Positions 49,252 through 60,583 of a stretch of DNA of 64,000 nucleotides are shown one piece after another. A program made the position numbers and the translations under genes. Source of the DNA: Enterococcus lactis (lineage in GTDB: Bacteria > Bacillota > Bacilli > Lactobacillales > Enterococcaceae); assembly GCF_015751045.1 (NCBI RefSeq), contig NZ_BNJW01000007.1:1-64000 (forward strand), read 5' to 3'. Numbering within the stretch: position 1 is the stretch's first letter; every line of letters starts with the position of its first letter. Under the pieces are notes generated by a model, which saw only the letters and a list, made by a program, of their open reading frames with translations, was not told where the DNA came from and did no database searches.

Positions 49252-49527
49252 TTATTTTTTATTTTGTGTAAGCATTTTTAAAAATTGTTCTTTTTTCTTT
49301 AAAATTTTGGTTTCAACTACTTCAACTTGTGTTTGATTTCCCTCTAATTCACACTGTACACGTTTTGACTCCAAACGAAGCAGATCATGTTTCAGACGTT
49401 CCAACTGACGATACATCAATATATTTCTTTTACGCAACTTACAAAGTATTTGACGGCGGTCATCCATCGAAAGGGCGCCATAGCGATCATGCAACAGTTT
49501 TTTTTGTTGTTCAAAACTTTCTCTCAT
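49252..49527 (-). CDS. Small coiled-coil protein upstream of the antiporter
   Basis: 91 residues, almost wholly helical and charged (RRQILCKLRKRNILMYRQL, then a Glu/Lys-rich C-terminus), without a membrane segment. ATG has AGGAG ten bases before it. No family recognised. It is the first gene of a two-gene unit with the CPA1 antiporter, so a regulatory partner of the antiporter's cytoplasmic tail is conceivable, but nothing in the sequence proves it. Confidence 0.65.
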   Translation of the reverse strand: MRESFEQQKKLLHDRYGALSMDDRRQILCKLRKRNILMYRQLERLKHDLLRLESKRVQCELEGNQTQVEVVETKILKKKEQFLKMLTQNKK

Positions 49528-49767
49528 TTTCTAGATCTCCTATACACAAACTTCCATCATTATAGCAAAGTTCTCTTTGAATGAAAAATATTTCATTGTT
49601 TCATCGTTTATTGCTAGTTAGAAATTTCCATAAATTTTTCAACGCCTCATTCTATTCCAAATAGTCTCAGATATCAAGTAAAACTTAAGAAAGATAAAAG
49701 TTTCTAACAAAAATAATATTCGTTTTTTTATCATATCCTCCTTGTTCCTTTGTCATAACAAAAAAAA

Positions 49768-49794
49768 GACTGTGACAAAAATCTTGTCACAGCC
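49768..49794 (-). terminator. Terminator of the gene at 49992
   Basis: GGCTGTGACAA pairs with TTGTCACAGTC (one mismatch) and is followed on the minus strand by eight U residues. It lies ~200 bases from the gene and coincides with the end of a dispersed repeat. Confidence 0.75.
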
Positions 49795-49971
49795 CCTTAT
49801 TCTGAATAAATGGTGTTCTAGAGACAGCCTATCAGCCATAAGGCACGATTTTGTAAAATATGAGAAGCTATTTTTCAACATCACTTCTTATCGCTCCTGC
49901 GGTTACTCGTCGCAATTTTTTTGTTAGAGTTTTCATCATCGCTCAAGGCTGAATGTCTCTTTCACAACCTC
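49768..49971 (-). repeat. Dispersed repeat, long copy
   Basis: On the minus strand: GAGGTTGTGAAA, TTCAGCC, ~120 bases with two related GAGCGATxA segments, GCTGTCTCTAGAACACCA, TTTATTC, then a GTGAC hairpin. It matches the 26120-26199 copy block for block, apart from the extra inner segment. Most of the 460-base space between 49528 and 49991 is this element; the remainder shows no gene. Confidence 0.5.
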
Positions 49972-49991
49972 ATTTTTTGCGTAAAATCAAT

Positions 49992-50447
49992 TTATTCGAA
50001 AAATTCTCCGTATACATCTTCTACACGTTGGTCTGGGTTGATTACGATGTACAAGTTACCTGTTTTTTCGCTGATTTTTGTAGATTGGTATTGGTTGTCT
50101 AATCCTTCTGTTCCTTTATCTAGATATGGGAAGTATACAAGATCAGGTGTTCCATTGCGATAAAGGATTTCCATTCGTTCGATATCTTCGTATTTCAATG
50201 CACGATTAAACATGCCCATTTCCAGTCCACCTAAGTTGATATCATGTGTCGCAACTGCGTCCCCTTCATGGAAGATTTCGATTTTAAATCCGGCACATGG
50301 ATGGATTTCAACAAATTCACTGCCGTTGATCCTTCCAAAACTTGTTGTGATTTGTTTGATCCAAAGATCGCCGATGTGGCGGCGGTTAATCGTCCATGTT
50401 TCTCCATTTCTAAAATAAAATTTTAGCGCTGTCATTTCTTTACTCAT
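49992..50447 (-). CDS. Conserved hypothetical protein
   Basis: 151 residues, soluble, beta-rich, with no signal peptide. Starts MSKEMTALKFYFRNGETWTI after AAAGGAG. Conserved-looking stretches RRHIGDLWIKQITTSFGRI and ERMEILYRNGTPDLVYFPY suggest a small barrel- or PH-like domain, but I do not recognise the family. Monocistronic, with a long 3' region holding the repeat and its terminator. Confidence 0.7.
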   Translation of the reverse strand: MSKEMTALKFYFRNGETWTINRRHIGDLWIKQITTSFGRINGSEFVEIHPCAGFKIEIFHEGDAVATHDINLGGLEMGMFNRALKYEDIERMEILYRNGTPDLVYFPYLDKGTEGLDNQYQSTKISEKTGNLYIVINPDQRVEDVYGEFFE

Positions 50448-50600
50448 TAAAAAGACTCCTTTATGATGTAATTTATTCTTGTACTTCCTCAGTTTAGCAC
50501 AAATTTATGTAAGTGGTCACATTTTATGTTTTTTCTTCTAATGACGTATCTGCCCAGTTTAAGTAGCTAGCCAAGCTGAGCAGATACAGTCTAGCGTTTT

Positions 50601-51809
50601 TTAAATCAATTTTTCTTTCGATAAAAAATCCAAAACCTGTTTTTTATCATTTTCTATTCTTTGTTCTACGACAGCTTTTTCAGCTGATTGCAAAGCTTCA
50701 CTAACCCACTTGCCAGGTTTTTTTCCACTTTCTTCCAACAAGATTTTACCATCTATAGCTAATTCGCTTAATGACTTGATAGGTAAACGATCATAGGATT
50801 CTTCTACGACATCCATCTGTGGTGTTTCATCAAAATAAGTCATCAATTCTTCTACTTGCAATGCATGCTCTTTGCCTAAGAAGTATAATTCGAACGGTTC
50901 TAAAACTCCAGTTTTTCGTTGACGCAGTCCTTGAACAAGTGCTTGGACATCCTTGATCATTTGATTGGAACACTTCCACGATTTCAAAAAGGAGCGGATT
51001 TCATTTTCTTTTAGATCCAGTTGACTGATTAATAATGTCCATGCTTGACTCTCTTCTTTCAATGGAACGGAAGGTAATTCAGCAAAGCGTAAAAGTGCTT
51101 CACCTTCTTCTCTCAAACCAGGGCAGCAAATATAACATTCTGTTTCAATGAATGCATGGATTCCTGCAGACCGTTCATTTCCCAAAAGCATCTTGATGAA
51201 TTCCACATTTATACGTTCTACAGATATTTTGCCTAATAGCTCGTGGTTTTCTTTGATGGCGTAGAAGGTTTCTTCCTCTAATTTGAATCCTAATTGACTG
51301 ACAAAACGCAACCCGCGCATCATTCGCAAGGCATCTTCATGGAACCGCTCATGAGGATTGCCTACAGCTCGCAAGATTTGTTCTTCTAAATCTTGCAGGC
51401 CATCGAACAAATCGATGATTTCGCCGTCTTCTTTCAAAGCAAAGGCATTGATTGTAAAATCTCTTCGTTTTAAGTCTTCTTCCAACGAACGAACGAATTC
51501 TACATGATCTGGTCTGCGGTAGTCTTGATAAGTTGATTCCGTCCGAAATGTGGTGATTTCATATTGTTCATCGTTTTCTAATACCAATACAGTCCCGTGT
51601 TCGATCCCGATATCTATCGTTTTTGGAAAAAGCTGTTTGATTTCTTCTGGAAATGCGCTTGTTGCGATATCCACATCATGGATCGGCTGGTTCAGCAAGA
51701 TATCACGAACACTTCCACCTACAAAATAAGCTTCATATCCTGCATTTTCTAATTTTTTCAGAACTGGAATTGCCTTTTGGTATTCCAGAGGTAATTGTTT
51801 TAATTTCAT
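50601..51809 (-). CDS. cca: CCA tRNA nucleotidyltransferase
   Basis: 402 residues from ATG 51809; the longer frame to 51905 lacks a ribosome site. Class II nucleotidyltransferase: YFVGGSVRDILLNQPIHDVDIATSA (GGSVRD and DxD), then RRDFTINAFAL, and RFHEDALRMMRGLRFVSQLGF (RNA and nucleotide binding). It adds or repairs the 3' CCA of tRNAs. Downstream of the MazG-like gene, as in Bacillus order ypjD...cca. Confidence 0.96.
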   Translation of the reverse strand: MKLKQLPLEYQKAIPVLKKLENAGYEAYFVGGSVRDILLNQPIHDVDIATSAFPEEIKQLFPKTIDIGIEHGTVLVLENDEQYEITTFRTESTYQDYRRPDHVEFVRSLEEDLKRRDFTINAFALKEDGEIIDLFDGLQDLEEQILRAVGNPHERFHEDALRMMRGLRFVSQLGFKLEEETFYAIKENHELLGKISVERINVEFIKMLLGNERSAGIHAFIETECYICCPGLREEGEALLRFAELPSVPLKEESQAWTLLISQLDLKENEIRSFLKSWKCSNQMIKDVQALVQGLRQRKTGVLEPFELYFLGKEHALQVEELMTYFDETPQMDVVEESYDRLPIKSLSELAIDGKILLEESGKKPGKWVSEALQSAEKAVVEQRIENDKKQVLDFLSKEKLI

Positions 51810-51920
51810 TTTTCCAACCTTTCCTGTGTGTTTCTTGTACTGAGATAAGCAATCAGTTGCATGATGCCTGATTGATACGTCCGTTTTAGCGGCTTCAAAG
51901 CACAAACCACTTCATCTTTC

Positions 51921-52253
51921 TTACTTGTCCTTCCGTTCAAAGCGGTTATAGTCTCTGTGATTGAATTTTTCCATATTTTTTTCAAAAACATCAGTTAAGT
52001 CGATATTCAATGAATTAGCCATGATCATCGTAACGAATAAAACATCTCCAAGTTCTTCTGCTACCGAGTTATCTGGTTCCGAAGCTTTTTTGCTTTTTTC
52101 TCCATAAGTGTGGTTGACTTCTCTGGCCAATTCACCTACTTCTTCCGTTAATCGAGCCAGCTGAGCTAATGGAGAGAAATACCCGACCTTGAATTGTTGG
52201 ATATATTCATCTACTTCCTGCTGCATACTGTATAAAGAACGTTTTTCATCCAT
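51921..52253 (-). CDS. MazG-like nucleotide pyrophosphohydrolase (YpjD)
   Basis: 110 residues, all-alpha NTP-PPase: QFKVGYFSPLAQLARLTEEVGELAREVNH with the EEVGE metal motif, and VAEELGDVLFVTMIMANSL with EELGD. Hydrolyses (d)NTPs to monophosphates, probably house-cleaning. Start ATG with GGAGGG upstream. Confidence 0.92.
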   Translation of the reverse strand: MDEKRSLYSMQQEVDEYIQQFKVGYFSPLAQLARLTEEVGELAREVNHTYGEKSKKASEPDNSVAEELGDVLFVTMIMANSLNIDLTDVFEKNMEKFNHRDYNRFERKDK

Positions 52254-52400
52254 CTTTTTCCCTCCAAAACTATCTTACCAAAACTTTAACGCAAATCCTA
52301 GATAAGAGCAATTGAGAAAATCGAATTTCCATGCTACATTTAGGAAGGATTTTCTAAATGGAGATTCTGTGAAAATACATAATTGAAAGCTGGGATTCAT

Positions 52401-53276
52401 ATGGCCACACGGAAAACAGTAAAAGAAGTACTTTTTATTATTATAGGAACGAGTATTTACGCATTTGGACTTGTTTATTTGAACATCGCTAATCACTTAG
52501 CAGAAGGGGGCGTCTCAGGAATCACCTTGATCTTGAGAGCTTTATTCGGAATTGATCCAGCTTATACGACTTTATTAATCAATATCCCGTTGATTTTACT
52601 AGGGGGAAAGATCCTCGGAAAACGTTCTTTAGCCTACACTGTTCTAGGTACACTCTCTTTGTCATTCTTTTTATGGATCTGGCAACGGGTTCCGCTAGAA
52701 ATCAATTTACAGCATGATCTACTGATCGTTTCTCTACTTGCGGGTTTGGTTGCAGGGGTAGGAAGCGGGATCGTCTATCGGATGGGTGGAACAACAGGCG
52801 GAAGCGATATTATCGCTCGGATTTTAGAACAAAATTACGGCATCTCCATGGGGCGTTCTCTATTGGCATTCGATATCATCGTCTTGCTTGCTTCCTTAAC
52901 CTATATCGACTTGAAACGCATGATGTATACATTGATCGTTTCCTATGTTTTCAGTCGCGTAATTGATTCAATCTTGGATGGTGGGTATTCTGCAAAAGGT
53001 CTGCTTGTCGTCTCTAACAAAAGCGAAGAAATTGCACCGCTGCTGATGACCGGTCTGCAAAGAGGTGTCACCTTCCTCTCTGGCGAAGGCGCATTCTCTG
53101 GAAATTCAAAAAAGATCATCTACATGGTCGTTAGTTCTAGTGAATTAACGGAAGCCAAGAGAATTGTCCACGAGATTGACGAAAAAGCTTTTCTGTCGAT
53201 CATTAATGTGCATGAAGTTGAAGGGCAAGGGTTTACCTATTTGAAGCCACAAACAAGATTACTGAAAAAACGATAA
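52401..53276 (+). CDS. YitT-family membrane protein, full length
   Basis: 291 residues from ATG 52401 (GCTGGG upstream; a TTG six codons earlier is less likely). DUF161 membrane half with LAEGGVSGITLILRALFGI and YRMGGTTGGSDIIARI, then the C-terminal DUF2179 domain (~residues 200-285, VVSNKSEEIAPLLMTGLQRG). Compare the short paralogue at 8691, which lacks this domain. Family function unknown. Confidence 0.9.
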   Translation: MATRKTVKEVLFIIIGTSIYAFGLVYLNIANHLAEGGVSGITLILRALFGIDPAYTTLLINIPLILLGGKILGKRSLAYTVLGTLSLSFFLWIWQRVPLEINLQHDLLIVSLLAGLVAGVGSGIVYRMGGTTGGSDIIARILEQNYGISMGRSLLAFDIIVLLASLTYIDLKRMMYTLIVSYVFSRVIDSILDGGYSAKGLLVVSNKSEEIAPLLMTGLQRGVTFLSGEGAFSGNSKKIIYMVVSSSELTEAKRIVHEIDEKAFLSIINVHEVEGQGFTYLKPQTRLLKKR

Positions 53277-53334
53277 AAAAGACAAGGGGCAGCTGGATTT
53301 GGAATCTTTCCTCACAGCTACCCCTTGTCTTTTT
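53276..53334. terminator. Bidirectional terminator between yitT and ypiB
   Basis: AAAAGACAAGGGG and CCCCTTGTCTTTT form the main stem; AGCTG/CAGCT extend it after one mismatch. Confidence 0.92.
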
Positions 53335-53353
53335 TGGTATGATTCATTTTTAG

Positions 53354-55200
<1,847 letters not shown>

Positions 55201-55201
55201 T

Positions 55202-56248
55202 TCAATTCCCTCTTATCTCGCTGACGATTTGTTGAAATACCGTCATTGTTCTCAACAATTCTTTTTCGTTTGGTCGTTGGTATCCGTCTATTATACCTAT
55301 TTTTTCTAAAACAAGTATTTTTTTGCTTTTTTCTGCCAAGAAAAGGACTTTTTCCAAATACTCCATCTTTGAAATCTGTTCTAACCATTGGATAGGATAG
55401 CCAAGCAAGTCTAGCCATACAAAAAAATTTTTTAGTTGGAAATCAAAAGGATAGGCTTGGAGATTCCACACGAAATGAAACATCATCCCTAAAAATTTTT
55501 TCATACTAGCAGAAAGCAAGTGCCCATTTTCAGTCAGATAAAAAGCTTGTTCAAACAGTTTACCATAATTTGACAGATTTTCTGCCTCTAATTGATAAAA
55601 ATAAATCATTTCTTCGATCATCCCGGCAAATGGCCGGGTCGTTAATTGCTTTTTATTTGGATAGTTTTTATACAAATTTTGTAAAAAACGGTGATCACAA
55701 ATCATTCCGCAACAGATAAAAGTCAAAAAGTCAATCTGTTTTCCGTCCACTTGCCGCTCGCTGATCGTTTGATCATAAACGATGCGTTCTGGCATGTTGA
55801 TGGTTTGCAGCACGACACGATTCGGTAGCTGCAAAATCGTTCGCTGTGGAGTTAATGCTCGGCTCAGCGAACGGATCGACACAGGAATCAGCCAAAGTGA
55901 TGAATCAAGGATTGTATGTTTTTGAAAAAAACCTGCCAGATCCATGATCCCTTCATTTCCAAATCCGATAACAAACATGGATTGATTTTCGGGATAGCGT
56001 TTGGTGAAATCAAGCAAGTTCTTCAATTCTGTTAAATGATTGCATTGAGTATTGGCACAAATGTACCAGTCATTATTTGCCTGATTTGCAAATAATGGGT
56101 TAATCTTATCTGCAAACAAATCATAATAACGCTGATTTGTTAAAAACAAGATGGGTTGATCGATCGAAAGTGCTCTTAGTTGACTGACAAGCGTTTCTCC
56201 GTAGAACACTTTCGTCAATGCTTCTTCTACTTGATAATCAAGTTCCAT
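55202..56248 (-). CDS. Degenerate AroB-like (3-dehydroquinate synthase family) protein
   Basis: 348 residues from ATG 56248, seven bases after AGGAGGG. It follows the AroB layout: an N-terminal Rossmann part (PILFLTNQRYYDLFADKI), FVIGFGNEGIMDLAGFFQKH for AroB's GGGVxGDLAGF, IPVSIRSLSRALTPQRTILQ for the substrate loop, and VVLQTINMPERIVYDQTISE for the strand after it. But AGMIEEM replaces the AEVIKY Zn-ligand Glu, and only one GH (TENGHLLSASM) remains of the GHTFGH metal site. An inactive relative is likely. In Bacillus the aro/ypiA/ypiB genes are neighbours, so it may be an aro remnant turned into a scaffold. Confidence 0.65.
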   Translation of the reverse strand: MELDYQVEEALTKVFYGETLVSQLRALSIDQPILFLTNQRYYDLFADKINPLFANQANNDWYICANTQCNHLTELKNLLDFTKRYPENQSMFVIGFGNEGIMDLAGFFQKHTILDSSLWLIPVSIRSLSRALTPQRTILQLPNRVVLQTINMPERIVYDQTISERQVDGKQIDFLTFICCGMICDHRFLQNLYKNYPNKKQLTTRPFAGMIEEMIYFYQLEAENLSNYGKLFEQAFYLTENGHLLSASMKKFLGMMFHFVWNLQAYPFDFQLKNFFVWLDLLGYPIQWLEQISKMEYLEKVLFLAEKSKKILVLEKIGIIDGYQRPNEKELLRTMTVFQQIVSEIRGN

Positions 56249-56436
56249 GCGCATCCCTCCTCTTCTTATTTTTATTTTACCATTAGTAAGCAAAATCTAG
56301 AAAAGATAAGGGCAAAGTCCACCTCTTAACTTAGAAATAAATAAAAATTAAATAAAATACATGTGTTTTTTATGTATGACATGCGGATTCGAAATTTTTG
56401 TCTCTTAATTGACTTTTTCTGCTAGGAAATAAAAAG

Positions 56437-56474
56437 AAAAGCACTTGTAGCCCTAGAGCCACAAGCGCTTTTTT
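56437..56474 (-). terminator. Terminator of hup
   Basis: Minus strand AAAAGCGCTTGTGGC pairs with GCTACAAGTGCTTTT, with U residues following. Confidence 0.85.
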
Positions 56475-56480
56475 ACTGTC

Positions 56481-56756
56481 TTATTTAACAGCGTCTTTTA
56501 ATGCTTTACCTGGTTTGAATGCAGGTACTTTGCTAGCTGGAATTTCGATTTCTTCACCAGTTTGTGGGTTGCGACCTTTGCGAGCTGCGCGTTCGCGAAC
56601 TTCAAAGTTACCAAAACCGATTAATTGAACTTTTTCGCCGTTAGCTAAAGCATCTTGAATAGTTGAAAATACAGCATCTACTGCTGCAGTTGCATCTTTT
56701 TTAGTTAAATCAGTAGCTGAAGCAACTTTTTCGATTAATTCTGCTTTGTTTGCCAT
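56481..56756 (-). CDS. hup: HU DNA-binding protein
   Basis: 91 residues from ATG 56756, preceded by [30 protein letters not shown] start, [19 protein letters not shown] and the DNA-bending arm with [11 protein letters not shown], and the [11 protein letters not shown] tail. Dimeric nucleoid protein. Own promoter region in the 240 bases to der. Confidence 0.98.
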   Translation of the reverse strand: MANKAELIEKVASATDLTKKDATAAVDAVFSTIQDALANGEKVQLIGFGNFEVRERAARKGRNPQTGEEIEIPASKVPAFKPGKALKDAVK

Positions 56757-56998
56757 GGATAGATTCACCTCCTCCACAAGAGATATGATAGAAATATCAT
56801 TTAGTTAAAACTTTCTGAGTGGTCCAGAAGTTTAAAAAGAAATATTGATTAACTTCAATATTCTGTTATCACGATATCATATGAACCGCTTAATAGCAAG
56901 GTTTTTACCAATTTTCATATGCTTTTTTTAGTCATAGAAACGTAACAAACAAAACTGTCTTTTTCTTTTGAAAAAAAAACGTTGATATGGTAAAATGC

Positions 56999-58309
56999 CT
57001 ATTTTCTTCTACGAGGGATGATTCGAATGGATGTCCCTTCAAAAGTAAATGCTTTTCTGATTTGATTTTCTAAGAAACGCTCATAAGAAAAGTGCATCAA
57101 TTCCTCTTCATTGACAAAAACAACAAATGTAGGCGGTTTGACAGCAACTTGTGTAGCATAAAAAATCTTCAGCCGTTTTCCTTTATCTGTCGGTGTTGGA
57201 TTGATGGCTACAGCATCCATAATGATATCATTCAAAACAGCAGAAGAGATACGAAGATTCTGGTTCATACTTACTTGTTCGATCATTTCAGGAAGACGTT
57301 CCAACCGTTGTTTAGTCACTGCAGAAACAAAGACGATCGGTGCGTAATCTAAATATCGGAATTCATCACGGATCTCTTGTTCGAAATCACGCATCGTATT
57401 GGTTTCTTTCTTCACAAGGTCCCATTTATTCACAACGATAATGATACCACGACCAGCTTCATGAGCGTAACCCGCTACTCGCTTGTCTTGTTCTCGAATC
57501 CCTTCTTCCGCGTTCAGTACCATCAAAACGATGTCAGAACGGTCGATCGCACGCATCGCACGCATCACGCTGTATTTCTCAGTATTTTCATATACTTTTC
57601 CGCGTTTACGCATGCCGGCTGTATCGATCATCAAGAATTTCTGTCCATTTTCAGAAACAAAGTGAGTATCGATTGCATCCCTTGTCGTTCCTTCAATATC
57701 CGAAACAATCACACGTTCTTCTCCTAAAATCGCGTTGATCAAAGAAGATTTACCAACATTTGGGCGACCAATCAAACTAAACTTGATCGTGTCGTCATCC
57801 TCTTCTTCAGTCTCTTCAGAGAAATACTTCACTGCTTCATCTAAAATATCGCCAATTCCTAGTCCGTGGCTTCCTGAAACAGGATAAGGATCGCCTAGTC
57901 CTAAAGAATAAAATTCATAGATATCATTTCTCATTTCCGGATTATCTACTTTATTGACTGCTAAAATCACTGGTTTATTACTTCTGTATAAAATTTTCGC
58001 AACCATCTCATCTGCGTCTGTCACGCCTTCGCGTCCGCTGACGACACAGATGATCACATCTGCTTCTTCAATCGCGATTTCTGCTTGATGTTTGATCTGA
58101 TCCATAAAAGGTTCATCACCAAGATCAATTCCGCCTGTGTCGATCACGCTAAATTCTCGACCTAACCATTCGCCTTTTGCATAAATACGATCACGAGTTA
58201 CTCCAGGAGTATCTTCGACAATCGAGATACGCTCACCAGCGATGCGGTTAAAAATCGTAGACTTACCGACGTTCGGGCGGCCAACGATTGCAATTGTTGG
58301 ATTTGCCAT
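56999..58309 (-). CDS. der: Ribosome-associated GTPase Der (EngA)
   Basis: 436 residues. Two tandem GTPase domains: G1 [12 protein letters not shown] (residue ~8) and [12 protein letters not shown] (~182), G3 DTGGI and DTAGM, G4 NKVD and NKWD; KH-like C-terminal domain from ~355. Essential for 50S subunit assembly. Start ATG with AGGAGG; order der-hup as in Bacillus. Confidence 0.98.
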   Translation of the reverse strand: MANPTIAIVGRPNVGKSTIFNRIAGERISIVEDTPGVTRDRIYAKGEWLGREFSVIDTGGIDLGDEPFMDQIKHQAEIAIEEADVIICVVSGREGVTDADEMVAKILYRSNKPVILAVNKVDNPEMRNDIYEFYSLGLGDPYPVSGSHGLGIGDILDEAVKYFSEETEEEDDDTIKFSLIGRPNVGKSSLINAILGEERVIVSDIEGTTRDAIDTHFVSENGQKFLMIDTAGMRKRGKVYENTEKYSVMRAMRAIDRSDIVLMVLNAEEGIREQDKRVAGYAHEAGRGIIIVVNKWDLVKKETNTMRDFEQEIRDEFRYLDYAPIVFVSAVTKQRLERLPEMIEQVSMNQNLRISSAVLNDIIMDAVAINPTPTDKGKRLKIFYATQVAVKPPTFVVFVNEEELMHFSYERFLENQIRKAFTFEGTSIRIIPRRRK

Positions 58310-58440
58310 ATTATTTCCTCCTCACAAGTTTCCAATCTCACTTAGTTTAACGAATGCAATGCCAACTTTCAAGCATAGATTGTCAATTAAACGAAGTATT
58401 TTTATTCCTTAATGAAATACTCACCGCTTTTCAAAAGAAA

Positions 58441-58473
58441 AACTGAGACAAAAGCAGCTGCTTTCATCTCAGT
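58441..58473 (-). terminator. Terminator of rpsA
   Basis: ACTGAGA and TCTCAGT plus inner AAGC/GCTT (both strands) form the stem, followed by UUUUUCUUUU on the minus strand. Confidence 0.85.
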
Positions 58474-58490
58474 CACAGATACAAAATCAA

Positions 58491-59720
58491 TTATTTTTCA
58501 GAATCATCGGTTGCTTTTTCTTCTACTTCTTCTTTCAACGCATCCCCTAAAATGTCTCCCATAGTGAATCCAGTATTTTCTTCTGGTAATTCATAAGACT
58601 CCACATTTTTTGGTTCTTCTTCTGAAGCTGGTTTTTCTTCTAAAGCTTTGATGCTCAATGCAATACGATGTTCTTCTGGATGGATCTCCAGTACTTTCAC
58701 TTTCACTTCGTCGCCTTCATGAAGTACTTCGTGAGGTGTGGCGATATGTTTATGTGAGATTTGAGAGATATGGACTAGTCCTTCTACTCCAGGGAATACT
58801 TCAACAAAGGCACCGAAACTTGTTAGACGTTTAACAGTTCCGTCCAATACTGCTCCAACTGGGGCTTTTGTATCGATTTCTGACCAAGGTCCAGGCTGTG
58901 TATCTTTGATTGACAAGGAAACACGTTCTTGTTCAGGGTTGATAGACAACACTTTGACGTTTACTTCGTCATTAACAGCTAACACATCACTTGGTTTTGC
59001 TACATGACTATGAGAAATCTCTGAGACATGGACTAGACCGTCAATTCCGCCTAGGTCGACAAATGCCCCGAAATCAGTAAGACGTGCGACACGTCCGCTG
59101 AGAACATCTCCCTCATGAATCGTTGAAAGGATTTCTTTTTTCTTTTCTTCTCTTTCATTTTCAACTACCGCTTTGTGCGATAAGATCAAACGATTTTCTG
59201 ATGGTTCGATTTCAATGATTTTAAAGCTCAATGTTTTGCCTTTATAATCTGAAAAATCCGCAACAAAATGATCTTCCACCATTGATGCAGGGACAAAGCC
59301 ACGCACACCGACGTCAACGACTAAACCGCCTTTGACAACATTTGTAACAGGTGCTTCAATTACCTTGCCGTCTTGGAAATCTCTTTCAATGTCTTCCCAA
59401 ACTTTTTTAGCATCTAAACGGCGTTTTGAAAGAAGATAGCTGCCGTTTTCTTTATCTTTGCCAATCGTACTGATAACGACTAAGTCTAATACATCGCCGA
59501 CTTTCACTACTTCGTTGATATCTTCTACTGGTAAAGTTGATAATTCTTTTGCCGGAACGACGCCTTCAACTCCGGCCCCTTCGATTCCGACAATTACTTG
59601 TTTGTCTTCGATAACCAAAACTTCGCCCTTAACAACATCGCCAACTTTTACTTCTTGGACGCTTTTCATTGCGTCTTCCATTGACTGGTTGTTCTCTTGA
59701 TTTTGATCAAATTCTGTCAT
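58491..59720 (-). CDS. rpsA: 30S ribosomal protein S1 (four S1 domains)
   Basis: 409 residues from ATG 59720, preceded by AGGAGG. Four S1 RNA-binding domains (~residues 18-88, 105-172, 190-260, 275-345); the third and fourth are best conserved (GRVARLTDFGAFVDLGGIDG; GTVKRLTSFGAFVEVFPGVEG). Low-complexity acidic C-terminal tail. Gram-positive S1-like protein, shorter than the six-domain E. coli protein. Downstream of cmk. Confidence 0.95.
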   Translation of the reverse strand: MTEFDQNQENNQSMEDAMKSVQEVKVGDVVKGEVLVIEDKQVIVGIEGAGVEGVVPAKELSTLPVEDINEVVKVGDVLDLVVISTIGKDKENGSYLLSKRRLDAKKVWEDIERDFQDGKVIEAPVTNVVKGGLVVDVGVRGFVPASMVEDHFVADFSDYKGKTLSFKIIEIEPSENRLILSHKAVVENEREEKKKEILSTIHEGDVLSGRVARLTDFGAFVDLGGIDGLVHVSEISHSHVAKPSDVLAVNDEVNVKVLSINPEQERVSLSIKDTQPGPWSEIDTKAPVGAVLDGTVKRLTSFGAFVEVFPGVEGLVHISQISHKHIATPHEVLHEGDEVKVKVLEIHPEEHRIALSIKALEEKPASEEEPKNVESYELPEENTGFTMGDILGDALKEEVEEKATDDSEK

Positions 59721-59854
59721 AACACTTGTCCTCCTAACCAACATTCTGCCGTAAGTACGGTACTGTTTTTAGTTTAATTGATTATTCAAAAAAAATAAAG
59801 CGATTTCGTTCGTTTTCCTTGAAAAAACAATTGTTTTTCAGTTTTTTTCTTCAT

Positions 59855-60535
59855 TTAAAAAAGAAGATATCCCTTTTCTAAAACGACGGCTTTTATCGCT
59901 GCAACGACTTCTGGAATGGATTTGCCGGTAGTATCGATACGAACAGCGTCCTCTGCTTGCTGCAGCGGAGAAACTTCCCTTGTTGAATCATAATGGTCTC
60001 TTGCCTGTATCTCTTTTGTTAGTGTTTCAAGATCAGTCGGAATCCCCTTTTCTTGGTTCTCTTTGAATCGTCTTTCTGCACGCTCACTTACGCTTGCTAC
60101 TAAAAAGATTTTTACTTCTGCATTCGGCAATACAGCTGTCCCGATGTCTCTTCCGTCCATCACAACGCCACCGCGTTCGCCTATTTTCCGCTGGATAGCA
60201 ACTAGTTCTTCTCTGACTTTCCCATGAGCAGAGACTTCTGAAACAGCTTTTGTGACATCTGGCTGACGGATTTCTAGTGTGACGTCTTTTGATGCTGTGA
60301 ATACATGCTGCCCATCTTCTTGTTGTGAAAAAGAGATAGGATACTTTTTGATCAGTGAAACTAGTCCTTCCTCATCTGAAAAAGATACATTATTCGTAAT
60401 AGCTAGATAAGTCACTGCGCGATACATGGCACCGGTATCCGTATAAATATAATTTAATTCTTTTGCTAAGATTTTGGCAACGGTGCTTTTTCCAGATGAA
60501 GCAGGTCCGTCGATCGCAATACTGATTTGTGTCAT
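59855..60535 (-). CDS. cmk: Cytidylate kinase
   Basis: 226 residues from ATG 60535 with AAAGGAG. P-loop [43 protein letters not shown], and the Lid arginine [13 protein letters not shown] and [13 protein letters not shown]. Phosphorylates CMP/dCMP, recycling cytidylate. Order cmk-rpsA is as in Bacillus. Confidence 0.97.
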   Translation of the reverse strand: MTQISIAIDGPASSGKSTVAKILAKELNYIYTDTGAMYRAVTYLAITNNVSFSDEEGLVSLIKKYPISFSQQEDGQHVFTASKDVTLEIRQPDVTKAVSEVSAHGKVREELVAIQRKIGERGGVVMDGRDIGTAVLPNAEVKIFLVASVSERAERRFKENQEKGIPTDLETLTKEIQARDHYDSTREVSPLQQAEDAVRIDTTGKSIPEVVAAIKAVVLEKGYLLF

Positions 60536-60554
60536 GATATAACTCCTTTTTCTC

Positions 60555-60579
60555 AAAAAAAAAGCCGCAAAGCGCGGCT
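60555..60579 (-). terminator. Terminator of the LysM anchor gene
   Basis: Minus strand AGCCGC-GCTTT-GCGGCT followed by nine U residues; short but GC-rich. Confidence 0.85.
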
Positions 60580-60583
60580 ATTA

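Noticed and set aside
49742-49927. Small plus-strand open frame within the gap before 49992
   Set aside because: Runs through the terminator hairpin and repeat element; no promoter or ribosome site.
50545-50584. Inverted repeat TATCTGC...GCAGATA after cca as a terminator
   Set aside because: Stem is good but there is no U-tract on the minus strand, so it may only be an RNA-stabilising structure.
51806-51991. 61-codon frame between cca and the MazG-like gene
   Set aside because: Overlaps the MazG-like 3' end in another frame, no ribosome site; likely chance.
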